A DNA stretch of 42,445 nucleotides, from the NCBI GenBank assembly GCA_905221505.1, contig CAJNDL010000015.1:1-42445 (forward strand), written 5' to 3'. Origin of the DNA: a bacterium (GTDB lineage Bacteria > Bacillota > Bacilli > Lactobacillales > Streptococcaceae). Under the pieces are notes generated by a model, which was given only the letters and a program-made list of their open reading frames with translations, ran no database searches and was not told where the DNA came from. The translations under genes were made by a program, and so were the position numbers. Positions 18,792 to 28,189 of this stretch are shown here, one piece after another. Positions within the stretch are counted from its first letter, which is position 1. Each line of letters opens with the position of its first letter.

Positions 18792-20759
18792 TTATTTAAT
18801 GTGTTTTTCTAGTTCTTTTTGGTACTTACCGTTTGATTCCAATTTTTCTTTTTGCCATTTTTTCAGTGCTTCTTCATATTCTTTGGTTGTAACGATATCT
18901 TTTTGCAATTTCATTCCTTTAAAGATATATGGGTCACCCTTAATACCAACTTGTGAGTATGGTTTTGAGAATGGCACTACATTACTTACAACTGGAGAAC
19001 CACCAGATGAGGCTGTTGGCATCAATAATGAACTATCTGTCAACCAAGCTTGAGCCTTGGCATATTTTTCATAGCGTTCTTCAAGATTTGTAGTCTCTGA
19101 ATCTGCATCATCCAATAATTTCTTATATTGGTCCAAACCAAGTTTAGCTACAACATCCTTATCTTTTCCTTTAGTGATACCAAGGTGTTTCATAGCAGAA
19201 CCTGATTTAGGATCCATGATATTCAAGTAAGATGCTGGGTCTTGATAACTTGGAGCCCATCCTGTACTGTTCAAATCATAGTCTTTTTGAGAAGGAACAC
19301 GCGCTTGAGAAGTGATAGTTTCCTTTTCATTATCTGTCATTTGAAGAACATCGATGACAACATTTTCGGCACCAAGAGTTGATTCGATAGACTGTTTGAA
19401 AGAGTTACTTTGTTGAACGGCAATGGTATCTGTTTGTTCAACTGGGACATCCAAGTGAATTGGGAAAGTTACCCCTTTAGATTCCAAGTCTTTCTTAGCT
19501 TTTTCAAAGGCTGCTTTAGCCTTGTCAGGGTTGTAGATAGAATCCTTACCATCGACTAGCTCAACACCTTTCCATTGATCACCATAGTTCACCAACTCAG
19601 CTTGAGCGATGTGACCAAAGTTCTTACCACCTGCTTGTACAAAGTTATCAGGAACGAGACTGTTACGAATAATCTTGTCCGCACCGTCTTCACCATTTAG
19701 CTGGGCAGCATAAGAATGGCGGTTGAAGGCAAAGTTGATAGCCTGACGGAAGTCCTTATTAAGCATAGCTTCTTTAGTAGAAGTCTTTTGCTCTTCACTT
19801 GTTTTCGCAGTTTTATTGTATGACTGACGATTTACGTTAAAGGTGAAGTAATAACTACTTGAGTCCTGTGGGCTATAAGTAATTTTATCTCCGTATTGTT
19901 CCAAAGTTGAAGCAAAGTTTGAGCTACTTGGGAAGAGACGGGCTGTCGTATAAGCACCAGAAGAGAAGCTACGAATCAAGGATTCCTGATCAGAACCATC
20001 GTAGTAAGTCAATTTAATCTTCTCAATTTTTACCTTTTCTTTATCCCAGTAGTTTGGATTTTTCTCGTATTCGATCAACGATTTAGAAGTCAAGGTCTTC
20101 AAGATATAAGGACCATTGTAAAGAATCCCTGCTGGAGTAACTGCTCCATAATCTTTACCTGATGCCTTCAAAAACTCTTCATTTACAGGCAACATCGTCG
20201 CTGTTGTAACTTTAGAGTTCCAGAAGCTTTCTGGTTTGTTTAGGGTATATTCGACTGTGTAATCGTCCAAGGCCTTAACACCAACTGTAGAGAAATCATT
20301 TGTTTCACCAGTCATGTAAGCATCCAAGCCCTTGATTGAATTTTGGATGAGAGAGACACCGTCTGACTTACCGTCAGCTACGTGTTTCAATCCTGTCACA
20401 AAGTCATGGGCTGTTACTTCTGCATATTCTTCACCTTCAGAAGTGTACCATTTAACTCCTTTACGAAGTTTGTAGGTATAAGTCAAACCATCTTTTGACA
20501 CAGACCAATCTTCAGCCAAGGAAGGAATAACATTTCCGTATTGGTCGTTTTCCATCAAACCATCAACCACGTTCCCGATGACATCTGTTGTAGATGTACG
20601 AGTCGCTATACTATAGTCCAAAGATGCTGGATCTACTGCATACACATATGAAAATGTTGTCGGTGCATCTGCTTCTTTATCAGCTTTTCCACAAGCCACT
20701 AAAAGAGCTGTTGTGCTCAGGACCACTCCTGCTGTTAAGAGCCACTTTTTCGATTTCAT
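18792..20759 (-). CDS. Oligopeptide ABC transporter substrate-binding lipoprotein (AmiA/AliA/AliB type)
   Basis: An extracellular lipoprotein of 655 residues that binds oligopeptides for the Ami/Opp importer. The start is the ATG at 20759 with AAAGGAG in front. The signal peptide MKSKKWLLTAGVVLSTTALL leads to the lipobox LVAC with the lipidated Cys about residue 23. The SBP_bac_5 core follows, with the family segments YAVDPASLDY, AEDWSVSKDGLTYTYKLRKGVKW and ATMLPVNEEF. No permease or ATPase gene lies nearby, as is usual for the orphan Ali proteins, which feed the AmiCDEF transporter. Which paralogue it is (AliA, AliB or another) cannot be decided here. It lies 22 bases after ilvE and shares its CodY-type control. 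Confidence 0.9.
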   Translation of the reverse strand: MKSKKWLLTAGVVLSTTALLVACGKADKEADAPTTFSYVYAVDPASLDYSIATRTSTTDVIGNVVDGLMENDQYGNVIPSLAEDWSVSKDGLTYTYKLRKGVKWYTSEGEEYAEVTAHDFVTGLKHVADGKSDGVSLIQNSIKGLDAYMTGETNDFSTVGVKALDDYTVEYTLNKPESFWNSKVTTATMLPVNEEFLKASGKDYGAVTPAGILYNGPYILKTLTSKSLIEYEKNPNYWDKEKVKIEKIKLTYYDGSDQESLIRSFSSGAYTTARLFPSSSNFASTLEQYGDKITYSPQDSSSYYFTFNVNRQSYNKTAKTSEEQKTSTKEAMLNKDFRQAINFAFNRHSYAAQLNGEDGADKIIRNSLVPDNFVQAGGKNFGHIAQAELVNYGDQWKGVELVDGKDSIYNPDKAKAAFEKAKKDLESKGVTFPIHLDVPVEQTDTIAVQQSNSFKQSIESTLGAENVVIDVLQMTDNEKETITSQARVPSQKDYDLNSTGWAPSYQDPASYLNIMDPKSGSAMKHLGITKGKDKDVVAKLGLDQYKKLLDDADSETTNLEERYEKYAKAQAWLTDSSLLMPTASSGGSPVVSNVVPFSKPYSQVGIKGDPYIFKGMKLQKDIVTTKEYEEALKKWQKEKLESNGKYQKELEKHIK

Positions 20760-20781
20760 CAAAAATCTCCTTTTGTTTATT

Positions 20782-21804
20782 TTAATCTACTTTTACAATC
20801 CAACCTTCTGGCGCTTCAATATCACCAAACTGAATACCAGTCAATTCATCATAGAGTTTACGAGTCACAGGACCAACTTCTGTTTCACTATAGAAAACAT
20901 GGAAATCATCACCGTGCTGAATTCCACCAATTGGTGAAATAACTGCTGCCGTACCACAGGCACCTGCCTCTACAAAACGGTCAAGGTTATCAATTGGAAC
21001 ATCACCCTCAATAGGAGTCAAGCCCAAGCGGTGTTCTGCCAAATAAAGTAAAGAATACTTAGTAATAGATGGCAAGATAGATGGACTCAATGGTGTTACA
21101 AATTCATTATCATCTGTAATTCCAAAGAAGTTAGCTGAACCGACTTCTTCAATCTTTGTATGAGTTGAAGGGTCTAGGTAGATAACATCTGAGAAATGAC
21201 GTGATTTAGCCAATTTCCCTGGCAAGAGACTTGCAGCATAGTTCCCACCAACCTTAGCCGCACCTGTACCATTTGGAGCGGCACGATCGTATTCATCCTG
21301 AATCAAGAAGTTGGTTGGAACCAAACCACCCTTAAAGTAATTTCCAACTGGCATAGCAAAGATGGTGAAAATGTATTCCTCTGCTGGTTTTACCCCGATA
21401 ATATCTCCAACCCCAATCAAAAGCGGACGAAGATAAAGGGTTCCACCTGTTCCATATGGTGGTACGTATTCTTCATTGGCACGGACAACTGCCTTACAAG
21501 CTTCTACAAACATGTCTGTCGGAACTTGTGGCATCAAGAGACGATCACAAGTACGTTGCAGGCGTTTAGCATTTTCGTCAGGACGGAAAAGTTGAACACT
21601 ACCATCCTTAGTACGATAAGCTTTCAAACCTTCAAATGCTTGTTGGCCATAGTGAAGACTTGGAGAAGACTCTGAAATATGCAATGTTGCATCCTCTGTA
21701 AGCTCTCCTTTATTCCATTGTCCATTTTTAAAATGAGCAATATAGCGATAAGGTAATTTCATATAGGAGAAACCAAGGTTTTCCCAATCAATCGTTACTG
21801 TCAT
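20782..21804 (-). CDS. ilvE: Branched-chain amino acid aminotransferase
   Basis: This PLP class IV enzyme interconverts Leu, Ile and Val with their 2-oxo acids. It has 340 residues with the family motifs FEGLKAYR (58-65), LYLRPLLIGVG (124-134), the PLP lysine Lys184 in GAAKVGGNYA, EEVGSANFFGI and GACGTAAVISPIG. AAGGAG precedes the ATG. It is the first gene of the unit with the peptide-binding lipoprotein; a perfect CodY box lies just upstream of its promoter. Confidence 0.97.
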   Translation of the reverse strand: MTVTIDWENLGFSYMKLPYRYIAHFKNGQWNKGELTEDATLHISESSPSLHYGQQAFEGLKAYRTKDGSVQLFRPDENAKRLQRTCDRLLMPQVPTDMFVEACKAVVRANEEYVPPYGTGGTLYLRPLLIGVGDIIGVKPAEEYIFTIFAMPVGNYFKGGLVPTNFLIQDEYDRAAPNGTGAAKVGGNYAASLLPGKLAKSRHFSDVIYLDPSTHTKIEEVGSANFFGITDDNEFVTPLSPSILPSITKYSLLYLAEHRLGLTPIEGDVPIDNLDRFVEAGACGTAAVISPIGGIQHGDDFHVFYSETEVGPVTRKLYDELTGIQFGDIEAPEGWIVKVD

Positions 21805-21838
21805 ATTCCACTCCTTATTCTAAAAACTTATTTCTTTT

Positions 21839-21892
21839 ATTCTACACTATTTTTCTAAAATAGCAAGCATATTTTGTAATTTTCAGAAAATT
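21839..21892 (-). promoter_or_regulatory. ilvE promoter with a perfect CodY box
   Basis: AATTTTCAGAAAATT at 21878-21892 matches the CodY consensus AATTTTCWGAAAATT at all 15 positions. Downstream on the minus strand come a -35 TTGCTA (21866-21861), a 16-base spacer and a -10 TAGAAT (21844-21839). The box ends 11 bases before the -35, so a bound CodY would contact or displace polymerase. Confidence 0.88.
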
Positions 21893-22367
21893 TCTTCAAT
21901 AAAAAGAATCTAAGGTATCTGTCGTAATGAATCCTATATAGAGATTCATAAAGAACTCAAATTATTCTTCTATCTCGTTTAGTGAAATCTATTCAATAAC
22001 TGAACTTATTTTTGACATACATAAAGCCCGTACATTAATATTAGTAACCTGTTTCGACAGAGATGTGACAAAATGAACTAAAGATAGTACACAATGTGGG
22101 GCAGTCATCTTATGCCATATTCAATAGATTTACGTAAAAAAAGTTCTTGCCTATTGTAAGCGAACAGGTAGTATAACAGAAGCATCACACGTTTTCCAAA
22201 TCTCACGTAATACCATTATCTAAAAGAGAAAATAGATGATCTAAACCATCAAGTAAAAGTAACAAAACCAAGAAAAGTTGATAGAGATAGACTTAAAAAC
22301 TATCTTACTGACAATCCAGACGCTTATTTGACTGAAATAGCTTCTGAATTTGGCTGTCATCCAACTA

Positions 22368-22468
22368 TAGCGTATTGAATCTAGAATAGCACATTACGGT
22401 TGCTAAAACATTTCTAGAAAAAATTGACTTTCTCAATCACTTTGTTCACATCTTATTTCAATCTACTA
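22368..22468 (+). repeat. RUP element inserted in the IS630 copy
   Basis: A 101-base unit starting TAGCGTATTGAATCTAGAAT and ending ATTTCAATCTACTA, flanked by TA dinucleotides at 22366-22367 and 22469-22470. Removing it and one TA restores the transposase codons for HPTTIHYALKAMG. Its ends form imperfect inverted repeats, and its right end resembles the end of the IS630 element (GATTGAAAYAAGA). These are the properties described for RUP, a small element thought to be mobilised by IS630-Spn1. A homologous unit lies at 42251-42354. Confidence 0.82.
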
Positions 22469-22630
22469 TACTATCCACTATGCTCTCAAAGCTATGGGAT
22501 ACACTCGAAAAAAAAAGAATCACACCTACTATGAACAAGCCCCAGAAAAAGTAACTTTATTTCTTATTCCTCCCCACTCACCTGAGTACAATCTTATAGA
22601 GAAAACCTGGGCTCATATCAAAAAGCACCT

Positions 22631-22796
22631 CAAAAGAGTTTGGGACAAAAAAATTTTGATTTTAGGAATTCTTTATTATAAGTTTTTAAAATCGATAGAT
22701 TAGACAAAAAAGCGAACAAAATAGAATTCTGAGTTTCAGATAACTCGTTTTATTCGCTTTTAATATTTAAGGTTAGACTTTTGTCCCATACTCTTT
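22631..22796. repeat. Palindromic MITE-like element
   Basis: A 166-base unit with terminal inverted repeats AAAAGAGTTTGGGACAAAA (22631-22649) and TTTTGTCCCATACTCTTTT (22778-22796), 18 of 19 positions complementary. A second imperfect stem lies inside (AAAAGCGAA... with ...TTCGCTTTT, about 22707-22760). It replaces about 30 bases of the IS630 3' region, so insertion was accompanied by a deletion or happened by recombination. It encodes no protein. I cannot assign it to a named family. Confidence 0.7.
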
Positions 22797-22893
22797 TACG
22801 AGGCTCTTTTGTCCTGCTCTTGTTTCAATCCGCTGTGTTTCTCATAAAAAACAAAAGGATTAAGAAAGTCATTTTCCTTAACCCTATAGTCCC

Positions 22894-24060
22894 TTAAGCT
22901 TGACGTTGTCCGAAATCTGCAATCATCTGATCCATTTCTTGTCGACTCGGAGTTGTCAGCATATAAAGGTAATCTCCTTGAAGTTCTGCGAAGGCTGCAG
23001 GCATGATTTTTTTAACCTTGAACTGCTGGCTGTATTTAGCAAGCAAGTCCTCTTCTGAATAAACATAGTGAGCATTTGCACGGCGAGAAGTAGCCAAACA
23101 ATACTGCGGTTCAAATTCTGACACTGGAAACTCTTCTCCTGCGACAATAGTTGCATATCCACGATAAAGGTCTAAGGAGTGAGCGAAGTTATAAACATCA
23201 ATGGTAAAACCACCTGCAGGACGATTATTGTACTCAATAGCAATGTAATCGTCCCCTTCGCGGAAGAACTCGATATGGAAGAACCGTTCTCTCATACCAA
23301 ATTCTTTGACGATAGCCTCACCATATTTACGTAATTTAGGATCCATATCCTTGAGGACGTAATAAGAATTGTCCATCTTGTAGATCATGAGATCAAGCGG
23401 TGTGTAGGCGTAGTCAAAGGTTGTTGAGAAGACAATCTTTCCATCCTTGTCCACTAGACCATCAAAGGTACAAATTTCGCTGGAAGTGACAAATTTTTCA
23501 AAGAAATAAACAGTTGAATGATCCCACTCTGCCTTGAAATGATTGATATCATCTTCTGTCTCAAGTTTAAATGTTGCGGCTGCTCCCACTCCATTATCTG
23601 GTTTGGCAATCATTGGAAGGCCGATTTCTTTCACTGCTTGATCAACGTCTGCTTCCGTCTTGATAACCGCTCCAGGTACCACAGGGACACCTGCTTTTTT
23701 GAAAAGCTTCTTCATTTCAGACTTAAATTTCGTCTTTTTGAGATCCTCTGGTTTGGCACCAAAAACATTGAATTGCTCACGAAGACTTGCATCTAACTCA
23801 AGCCAATATTCATTATGAGACTCGATGCGATCAATTGGGCCATGCTTATAAAATAGAAAAGCAACTGCACGTTTGACTTCATCTATGTTCTCAAGATTAT
23901 CAACACGGAAATACTCTGTTAGGCTATTGCGTAAAGGCTCATCCAATTGCTCGTATGGTTCCTGACCAATTCCCAAGACGGTAATGCCTTTATTGGCTAG
24001 TTCGATGGTAAACTGTTGAAAGTTTTGTGGATAATAGGGAGAAATAACAAGGTAATTCAT
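22894..24060 (-). CDS. ATP-grasp enzyme, carbamoyl-phosphate-synthase-like
   Basis: A 388-residue soluble protein of the ATP-grasp superfamily, which joins a carboxylate to an amine or thiol through an acyl phosphate. The N-terminal preATP-grasp part has VISPYYPQNFQQFTIELANKG split over residues 4-25. The ATP-binding part shows PMIAKPDNGVGAAAT (about 165-180) and FEKFVTSSEICTFDG. The metal-binding end shows FFHIEFFREGDDYIAIEYNN, with the Glu and Asn residues required for Mg-ATP. No biotin or peptide domain is fused. It follows two esterase-like genes (13 bases after the nearer one), so the three probably act in one pathway. The substrate is unknown. Confidence 0.85.
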   Translation of the reverse strand: MNYLVISPYYPQNFQQFTIELANKGITVLGIGQEPYEQLDEPLRNSLTEYFRVDNLENIDEVKRAVAFLFYKHGPIDRIESHNEYWLELDASLREQFNVFGAKPEDLKKTKFKSEMKKLFKKAGVPVVPGAVIKTEADVDQAVKEIGLPMIAKPDNGVGAAATFKLETEDDINHFKAEWDHSTVYFFEKFVTSSEICTFDGLVDKDGKIVFSTTFDYAYTPLDLMIYKMDNSYYVLKDMDPKLRKYGEAIVKEFGMRERFFHIEFFREGDDYIAIEYNNRPAGGFTIDVYNFAHSLDLYRGYATIVAGEEFPVSEFEPQYCLATSRRANAHYVYSEEDLLAKYSQQFKVKKIMPAAFAELQGDYLYMLTTPSRQEMDQMIADFGQRQA

Positions 24061-24072
24061 AGGTCACTCCTT

Positions 24073-24813
24073 TTATAAATAGAGATTGCCAAGGAAATAA
24101 GGCATTTGTTTGCGCCACCATTCCCAGTCGTGGGCGACATCATGTCCCCATTCAGCAAACCAGGCTGGAATTTGTTTCTGGTCAAAGGCTTCTTTGAGCT
24201 TGTAGAAAGATGGTAGACCGTCTTGTTCCCAGGCTCCGAGACCCGTACACAGTACAATCTCTGCCTGACGGTAACGGTCAATAAACCAGCCGTCGTTCTG
24301 ATTCCAGATATAATCTACTGGCGAGTTTTGGTAAATAGCATCGTCATTGTAGTAATCGCCGACAAAGAAACGTGCGTCATAAACACCACTAAGAGCAATC
24401 ACTTTGGTAAATACATCTGGATGCTGAAGGAAGAAATTGAGTGCATGGTAGGCGCCCATCGAGCAACCTGTCGTCATCATGCCATCAAACCAACCTGTCT
24501 TATGCTTGATAAAAGGAATGGCCTCCTCAATCACATAGCGTTCGTAGGCACGGTGCATCTCTGCTTGGTCGTGACCGTTTTTCCAAGTGGCCAACCAGCT
24601 CTCACTGTCTACACTTGATAGGGTAAAGAACTGGACACGGCCTTCCTCTATAAAGGAAGCACAGGCATCAATCATGCCAAAATCATAGTATTCGTTATGG
24701 CTACCACCTGATGAAGCAAAGACCACAACTGGGATCCCAGCATGACCATAACGGTTAAGGTACATTTCACGGTTAAGATTGCCACTCCAGTGGCTAAGAT
24801 GTTCAATATGCAT
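24073..24813 (-). CDS. Esterase-like alpha/beta hydrolase (esterase D/PF00756 type)
   Basis: A 246-residue alpha/beta hydrolase without signal peptide. The nucleophile elbow is G-C-S-M-G in TTGCSMGAYHAL, near residue 137, and the likely catalytic His is in EWGHDVAHDWEWW near the end. The oxyanion segment VVVFASSGGSHNEYYD is in the expected place. Similar Streptococcus proteins are annotated as putative esterases. Its Shine-Dalgarno (AAAGGAG) is good and the start lies 18 bases after the upstream esterase. Middle gene of the ATP-grasp operon. Confidence 0.82.
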   Translation of the reverse strand: MHIEHLSHWSGNLNREMYLNRYGHAGIPVVVFASSGGSHNEYYDFGMIDACASFIEEGRVQFFTLSSVDSESWLATWKNGHDQAEMHRAYERYVIEEAIPFIKHKTGWFDGMMTTGCSMGAYHALNFFLQHPDVFTKVIALSGVYDARFFVGDYYNDDAIYQNSPVDYIWNQNDGWFIDRYRQAEIVLCTGLGAWEQDGLPSFYKLKEAFDQKQIPAWFAEWGHDVAHDWEWWRKQMPYFLGNLYL

Positions 24814-24831
24814 ATTTTCTCCTTTCTTACT

Positions 24832-25656
24832 TTACCAGTTTTCTGCAAAAAATCTCAGACAGTCTGGTAAATTTTCCGACCAAGGGATTTCACTATGGAT
24901 GGCACCAGACTGAACTTTTAAGACAAGATTGTCCAAGTGAACTCCCCCTGCTATCAAATCATGGTAATAGCGAAGCGAAGAGTCAATATAGGCTTGTTTG
25001 ATATTACCAGCCATCAAGGTCTTGTCTGTATCATCCGCTTCTTCCGTTCCCACATAGATGAAGATGCGCTGGTCAGGCGATAGTTGCTGACGCTCGATAT
25101 AGCGGTTAAAGGCTTCTTGGTGGAGCCAGTTGGCAGATGAAAAGACACCCAAGCAACCAATTTGGTCTTGGTATTCCAAACCGATAAACTGGGTAATATT
25201 GCCTCCTAGCGACGAACCAATCATAGCCGTATGCTGGCGGTCTGCTTTTGTACGATAAGTTTCATCGATAAAAGGCTTGACCACCTCCATGACAAACTCG
25301 GCATACTCCACACCCTTACCACCAAACTGCTGCCCTGGGATTGGAGATTCTTGGAACTTCCAAGCCGCATACTCATTCATCCGCCCCATACCATCATTAT
25401 CAATCGCTACGACAATCATGCGACCGATATCAGGATTACGCTTAATAGCTGGGATAATCTTCCATGAATGACCAATGAAAGACTCCTTGCTATAAAAAAC
25501 ATTTTGCCCGTCATGAAAGTATACAACAGGATAGGAACGATCCGTGTCTTTCTCATAATCTTTAGGAAGAAGAACACGTACACGGCGCTCCTTACCAGTA
25601 TAAGGAACTTTAAGTTTGTGTTCTTTCATTTTTAGATAAAAGTAGGATTGATTCAT
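24832..25656 (-). CDS. Esterase-like alpha/beta hydrolase (PF00756 type), first gene of the operon
   Basis: A hydrolase of about 274 residues if it starts at MNQSYFYLKMKEHK; a TTG eight codons upstream is possible but would leave almost no leader. The pattern RRVRVLLPKDYEKD, YPVVYFHDGQNVFY, then GSSLGGNIT (nucleophile Ser) and AIHSEIPWSENL (catalytic His) is that of enterochelin-esterase/esterase D-like enzymes. There is no signal peptide, so the substrate is intracellular. It is a different sequence from the second esterase, so the pair is not a recent duplication. Confidence 0.82.
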   Translation of the reverse strand: MNQSYFYLKMKEHKLKVPYTGKERRVRVLLPKDYEKDTDRSYPVVYFHDGQNVFYSKESFIGHSWKIIPAIKRNPDIGRMIVVAIDNDGMGRMNEYAAWKFQESPIPGQQFGGKGVEYAEFVMEVVKPFIDETYRTKADRQHTAMIGSSLGGNITQFIGLEYQDQIGCLGVFSSANWLHQEAFNRYIERQQLSPDQRIFIYVGTEEADDTDKTLMAGNIKQAYIDSSLRYYHDLIAGGVHLDNLVLKVQSGAIHSEIPWSENLPDCLRFFAENW

Positions 25657-25691
25657 TGTCAGAAAACTCTCTATATTCAAAATTTATTCTT

Positions 25692-25700
25692 ATTATATCA
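25692..25700 (-). promoter_or_regulatory. Promoter of the esterase/ATP-grasp operon
   Basis: An extended -10, TGATATAAT (25700-25692), 36 bases before the first ATG. Confidence 0.6.
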
Positions 25701-25708
25701 CAGTTTAA

Positions 25709-25759
25709 GAAAAAAAGTCAGTTTTTCTTCCATTTTTGGATTAAAAACTAACTTTTTCA
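25709..25759 (-). terminator. Terminator of the iscS-thiI operon
   Basis: On the minus strand AAAAAGTTAGTTTTT pairs with AAAAACTGACTTTTT (one G-T) around a loop of about 16 bases, followed by further T residues, 33 bases after the thiI stop. Confidence 0.75.
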
Positions 25760-25791
25760 TTTAATTTTCTAAATTCTTTTGGATTTTCTGA

Positions 25792-27006
25792 TTAGAGCAG
25801 ATTGTCAATCAAGTCATCTACTTCATCTTTTTCAGCCTGCGGTGTGATCTCAGTAATCATAATCCCTGCTACTGCTCGTTCAACCAAAGCTTCAACATCT
25901 ATGCGTGCTTCATACTGCTCAGCATTCTTAATCTTAGGATTGGTTTTAGGACGGTCAGGTGCAAAAATGGTACAGCAGTCTTCAAAAGGTTGGATAGAGA
26001 TTTCAAAGGTATTGATTTCCTGGGCGATGTCAATGATTTCCAACTTGTCCATAGTAACCACAGGGCGGATGATGGGAGTGTTGGTCACAGCGTTAATCGC
26101 CTGCATACTTTCAAGAGTTTGGCTGGCTACTTGACCAAGACTTTCCCCATTGATGATAACTAAACCATTTCGTACCTCACGGATACGATCGGTAATCCGC
26201 ATCATAAAACGACGAGTCAAGGTCATGAGGTAGGCTTCTGGCGCTTTAGCCTTGATTTCCTCTTGAATCTCAGTGAAAGGCACTTCGATAAACTGGATAT
26301 TGCCACCAAACTTGGTCAATTTACGAGTCAAATCCTGCGCTTTCTTGAGGGCACCTGGACTGGTGTAAGGTGGGCTGGCAAAGTGAACGGCCTCAATATC
26401 TACCCCACGTTTAAGGGCTAGATAGCCAGCTACAGGTGAGTCAATTCCCCCTGACAACATAAGCATGCCCTTACCAGAAGTTCCCACAGGTAATCCACCT
26501 GCTCCTCGAATGGTTTCATAAGAAAGATAAGCCGCCTCCTCACGAATCTCCACCTGAAGATTGATGTCAGGATTTTTCATCTGAGCTTGCACATTTGGAA
26601 TTGCTTCGAAAACAGCCCCTCCAAGCGTTTGGTTGAGTTCACGACTATCAAGTTCAAAGTTGTGGTCGCTACGCTTGCTAGAAATCTTAAAGGTCATCCC
26701 TTCCTTGTAGATGTCCTGCATAATCTCTTGAACAGAAGACTTCAGAACTTCTACAGATTTTTCAACCTTATACACTGGAGAAAAATTCTGAATTCCAAAG
26801 ACTTGCTTAAGTGATTCTGCAACTGCTGTGTAATCCGCCCCATTGAGGTAAGCGTGGGCACGGTCGCGATCAGCGGTTACTTTTACTTGAGGATAGATAG
26901 ACAAAACGTCCGAAATATTATTACGAAGTTTATTGATGAAACGCATACGGTTTTTACCCTTGGTTGACAACTCTCCGTAGCGAATCATAATTTCTGAATA
27001 CTGCAT
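25792..27006 (-). CDS. thiI: tRNA 4-thiouridine synthase ThiI
   Basis: ThiI adds sulfur to U8 of tRNA, using ATP and a persulfide from a cysteine desulfurase. It has 404 residues, the short Gram-positive form without a rhodanese domain. The N-terminal ferredoxin-like and THUMP domains cover about 1-165 ([13 protein letters not shown] at the start), followed by the PP-loop motif [11 protein letters not shown] and the conserved [18 protein letters not shown] and PKTNPK near the end are family segments. It is preceded by a desulfurase gene eight bases upstream, the usual pair in bacilli. Confidence 0.96.
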   Translation of the reverse strand: MQYSEIMIRYGELSTKGKNRMRFINKLRNNISDVLSIYPQVKVTADRDRAHAYLNGADYTAVAESLKQVFGIQNFSPVYKVEKSVEVLKSSVQEIMQDIYKEGMTFKISSKRSDHNFELDSRELNQTLGGAVFEAIPNVQAQMKNPDINLQVEIREEAAYLSYETIRGAGGLPVGTSGKGMLMLSGGIDSPVAGYLALKRGVDIEAVHFASPPYTSPGALKKAQDLTRKLTKFGGNIQFIEVPFTEIQEEIKAKAPEAYLMTLTRRFMMRITDRIREVRNGLVIINGESLGQVASQTLESMQAINAVTNTPIIRPVVTMDKLEIIDIAQEINTFEISIQPFEDCCTIFAPDRPKTNPKIKNAEQYEARIDVEALVERAVAGIMITEITPQAEKDEVDDLIDNLL

Positions 27007-27014
27007 GAATGCTC

Positions 27015-28157
27015 CTATCTTACTTTTCTAGTTTGATTATAAATTAATTTTAGCTTGGTCAAGAACTGCTCGACCTGACTCATATCATTTTCAAGGTCTA
27101 GGCTAAGACGTACAGCTGACTGGGCCTTATCTTTGTCCACTCCCATGGCAATCAAGGTTCCCGCAGGTTTCCCTGCCTTGGATGAACAAGCAGAGGTCGT
27201 TGATATGAAAATATCATAGTCTTCAAAGGCGTGAACAATGACTTCTCCACGAACACCCTTAATCCCAAAAGTCAGAATATGAGGGGCAAAGTCTTCCTCA
27301 TCTGAAAAGACAAATATATCCGGATAGTCCAAAAGCGCTTGACGAATCACTGCCTTCATCTGCCCAGTCTTGCTTGTAAAAATATCTAGCTTTTCCATAG
27401 ACAAACGGAGAGCTTTGGCTGTCGCTGCAATCCCTGCTACATTTTCAGTTGTCGAACGATAATCACGCTCTTGGCCACCACCTGTTAAAAGAGGCGTAAT
27501 CTTCTTGCCAGACTTGATATAGACAAAGCCAACACCACGGACACCATGAAACTTATGACTCGAGAAGGTCGCGAAATCCACTCGATCAGTCAAATATTTT
27601 TCAGTAGGAATCTTAGCAAGTGCCTGAACCGCATCAACATGGAAGGAAATAGTTGGCTTGTCTGCCAAGAGTTCTGAAATAGCCTTAATAGGCTGAATAG
27701 AGCCGATTTCATTGTTCACAGCCATGACAGAGACGAGGGTCGTATCAGGCCGTATCAAATCTGCTAACGCTTCAATATCCACAAATCCTTGCTCATCTAC
27801 TGGAGTAAAATCCACTTCAAAACCTTGAGATTTCAACCAGAGGGCTGACTCTTTGACTGCCGGATGTTCAATGGCTGACACGATGATGTGCTTGCCAAAC
27901 TGGGCTTTTTCAAAGGCCACACCCTTGATAACCCAGTTATCCCCTTCTGTTCCACCAGAGGTAAAGAAGATTTCATCACTTTTCTTACCGATTAAATCTG
28001 CAATCTGTTGGCGGGAAGCATCTAAGATTCGTGTTGCCTGGTCTCCCCAACGATGGAGACTAGATGGATTTCCTAAAATTTTTGAAGCCACCTGCATATA
28101 GGTTTCAAGGGCTTCAGGATAAGGCTTGGTCGTCGCCGAATTATCAAAGTAAATCAT
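27015..28157 (-). CDS. Cysteine desulfurase (IscS/NifZ type) paired with thiI
   Basis: A class I cysteine desulfurase of 380 residues. The PLP lysine is Lys202 in [14 protein letters not shown], the HVDAVQA motif is present, and the catalytic Cys324 lies in [12 protein letters not shown]. Its position directly upstream of thiI indicates that it supplies sulfur for tRNA thiolation, separately from SufS. The Shine-Dalgarno is weak (GTGAGAA); a stronger AAGGAG lies about 27 bases upstream without a start codon at the right distance. Confidence 0.93.
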   Translation of the reverse strand: MIYFDNSATTKPYPEALETYMQVASKILGNPSSLHRWGDQATRILDASRQQIADLIGKKSDEIFFTSGGTEGDNWVIKGVAFEKAQFGKHIIVSAIEHPAVKESALWLKSQGFEVDFTPVDEQGFVDIEALADLIRPDTTLVSVMAVNNEIGSIQPIKAISELLADKPTISFHVDAVQALAKIPTEKYLTDRVDFATFSSHKFHGVRGVGFVYIKSGKKITPLLTGGGQERDYRSTTENVAGIAATAKALRLSMEKLDIFTSKTGQMKAVIRQALLDYPDIFVFSDEEDFAPHILTFGIKGVRGEVIVHAFEDYDIFISTTSACSSKAGKPAGTLIAMGVDKDKAQSAVRLSLDLENDMSQVEQFLTKLKLIYNQTRKVR

Positions 28158-28189
28158 GTTTTCTCACGCTTTCTAAAATCACTCCTTCT

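Larger units (their letters stand above)
22080..22834 (+). mobile_element. IS630-type element, dead copy with nested insertions
   Basis: Plus-strand copy of the element whose 3' end also occurs at both window edges. The transposase gene starts at 22112 (MPYSIDLRKK) and ends near 22834 with the CTTGTTTCAATCC terminus. It is interrupted by small indels near 22140-22230, by a 101-base RUP element (22368-22468) and by a 166-base palindromic element (22631-22796). The gap between ilvE and the IS (21805-22080) holds the ilvE promoter and, at about 22014-22044, a TTGACA-N17-TTAATA pair that could be a plus-strand promoter reading into the IS. Confidence 0.85.
22112..22834 (+). pseudogene. IS630-type transposase pseudogene
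   Basis: Recognisable pieces are the helix-turn-helix start, KPRKVDRDRLKNYLTDNPDA, then after removal of the RUP element CHPTTIHYALKAMGYTRKK, and finally PPHSPEYNLIEKTWAHIKKH. The stretch that would hold the first two catalytic Asp residues, roughly between MGYTRKK and YEQAPEKV, is missing, so it was inactivated by deletion as well as by insertion. Confidence 0.85.
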
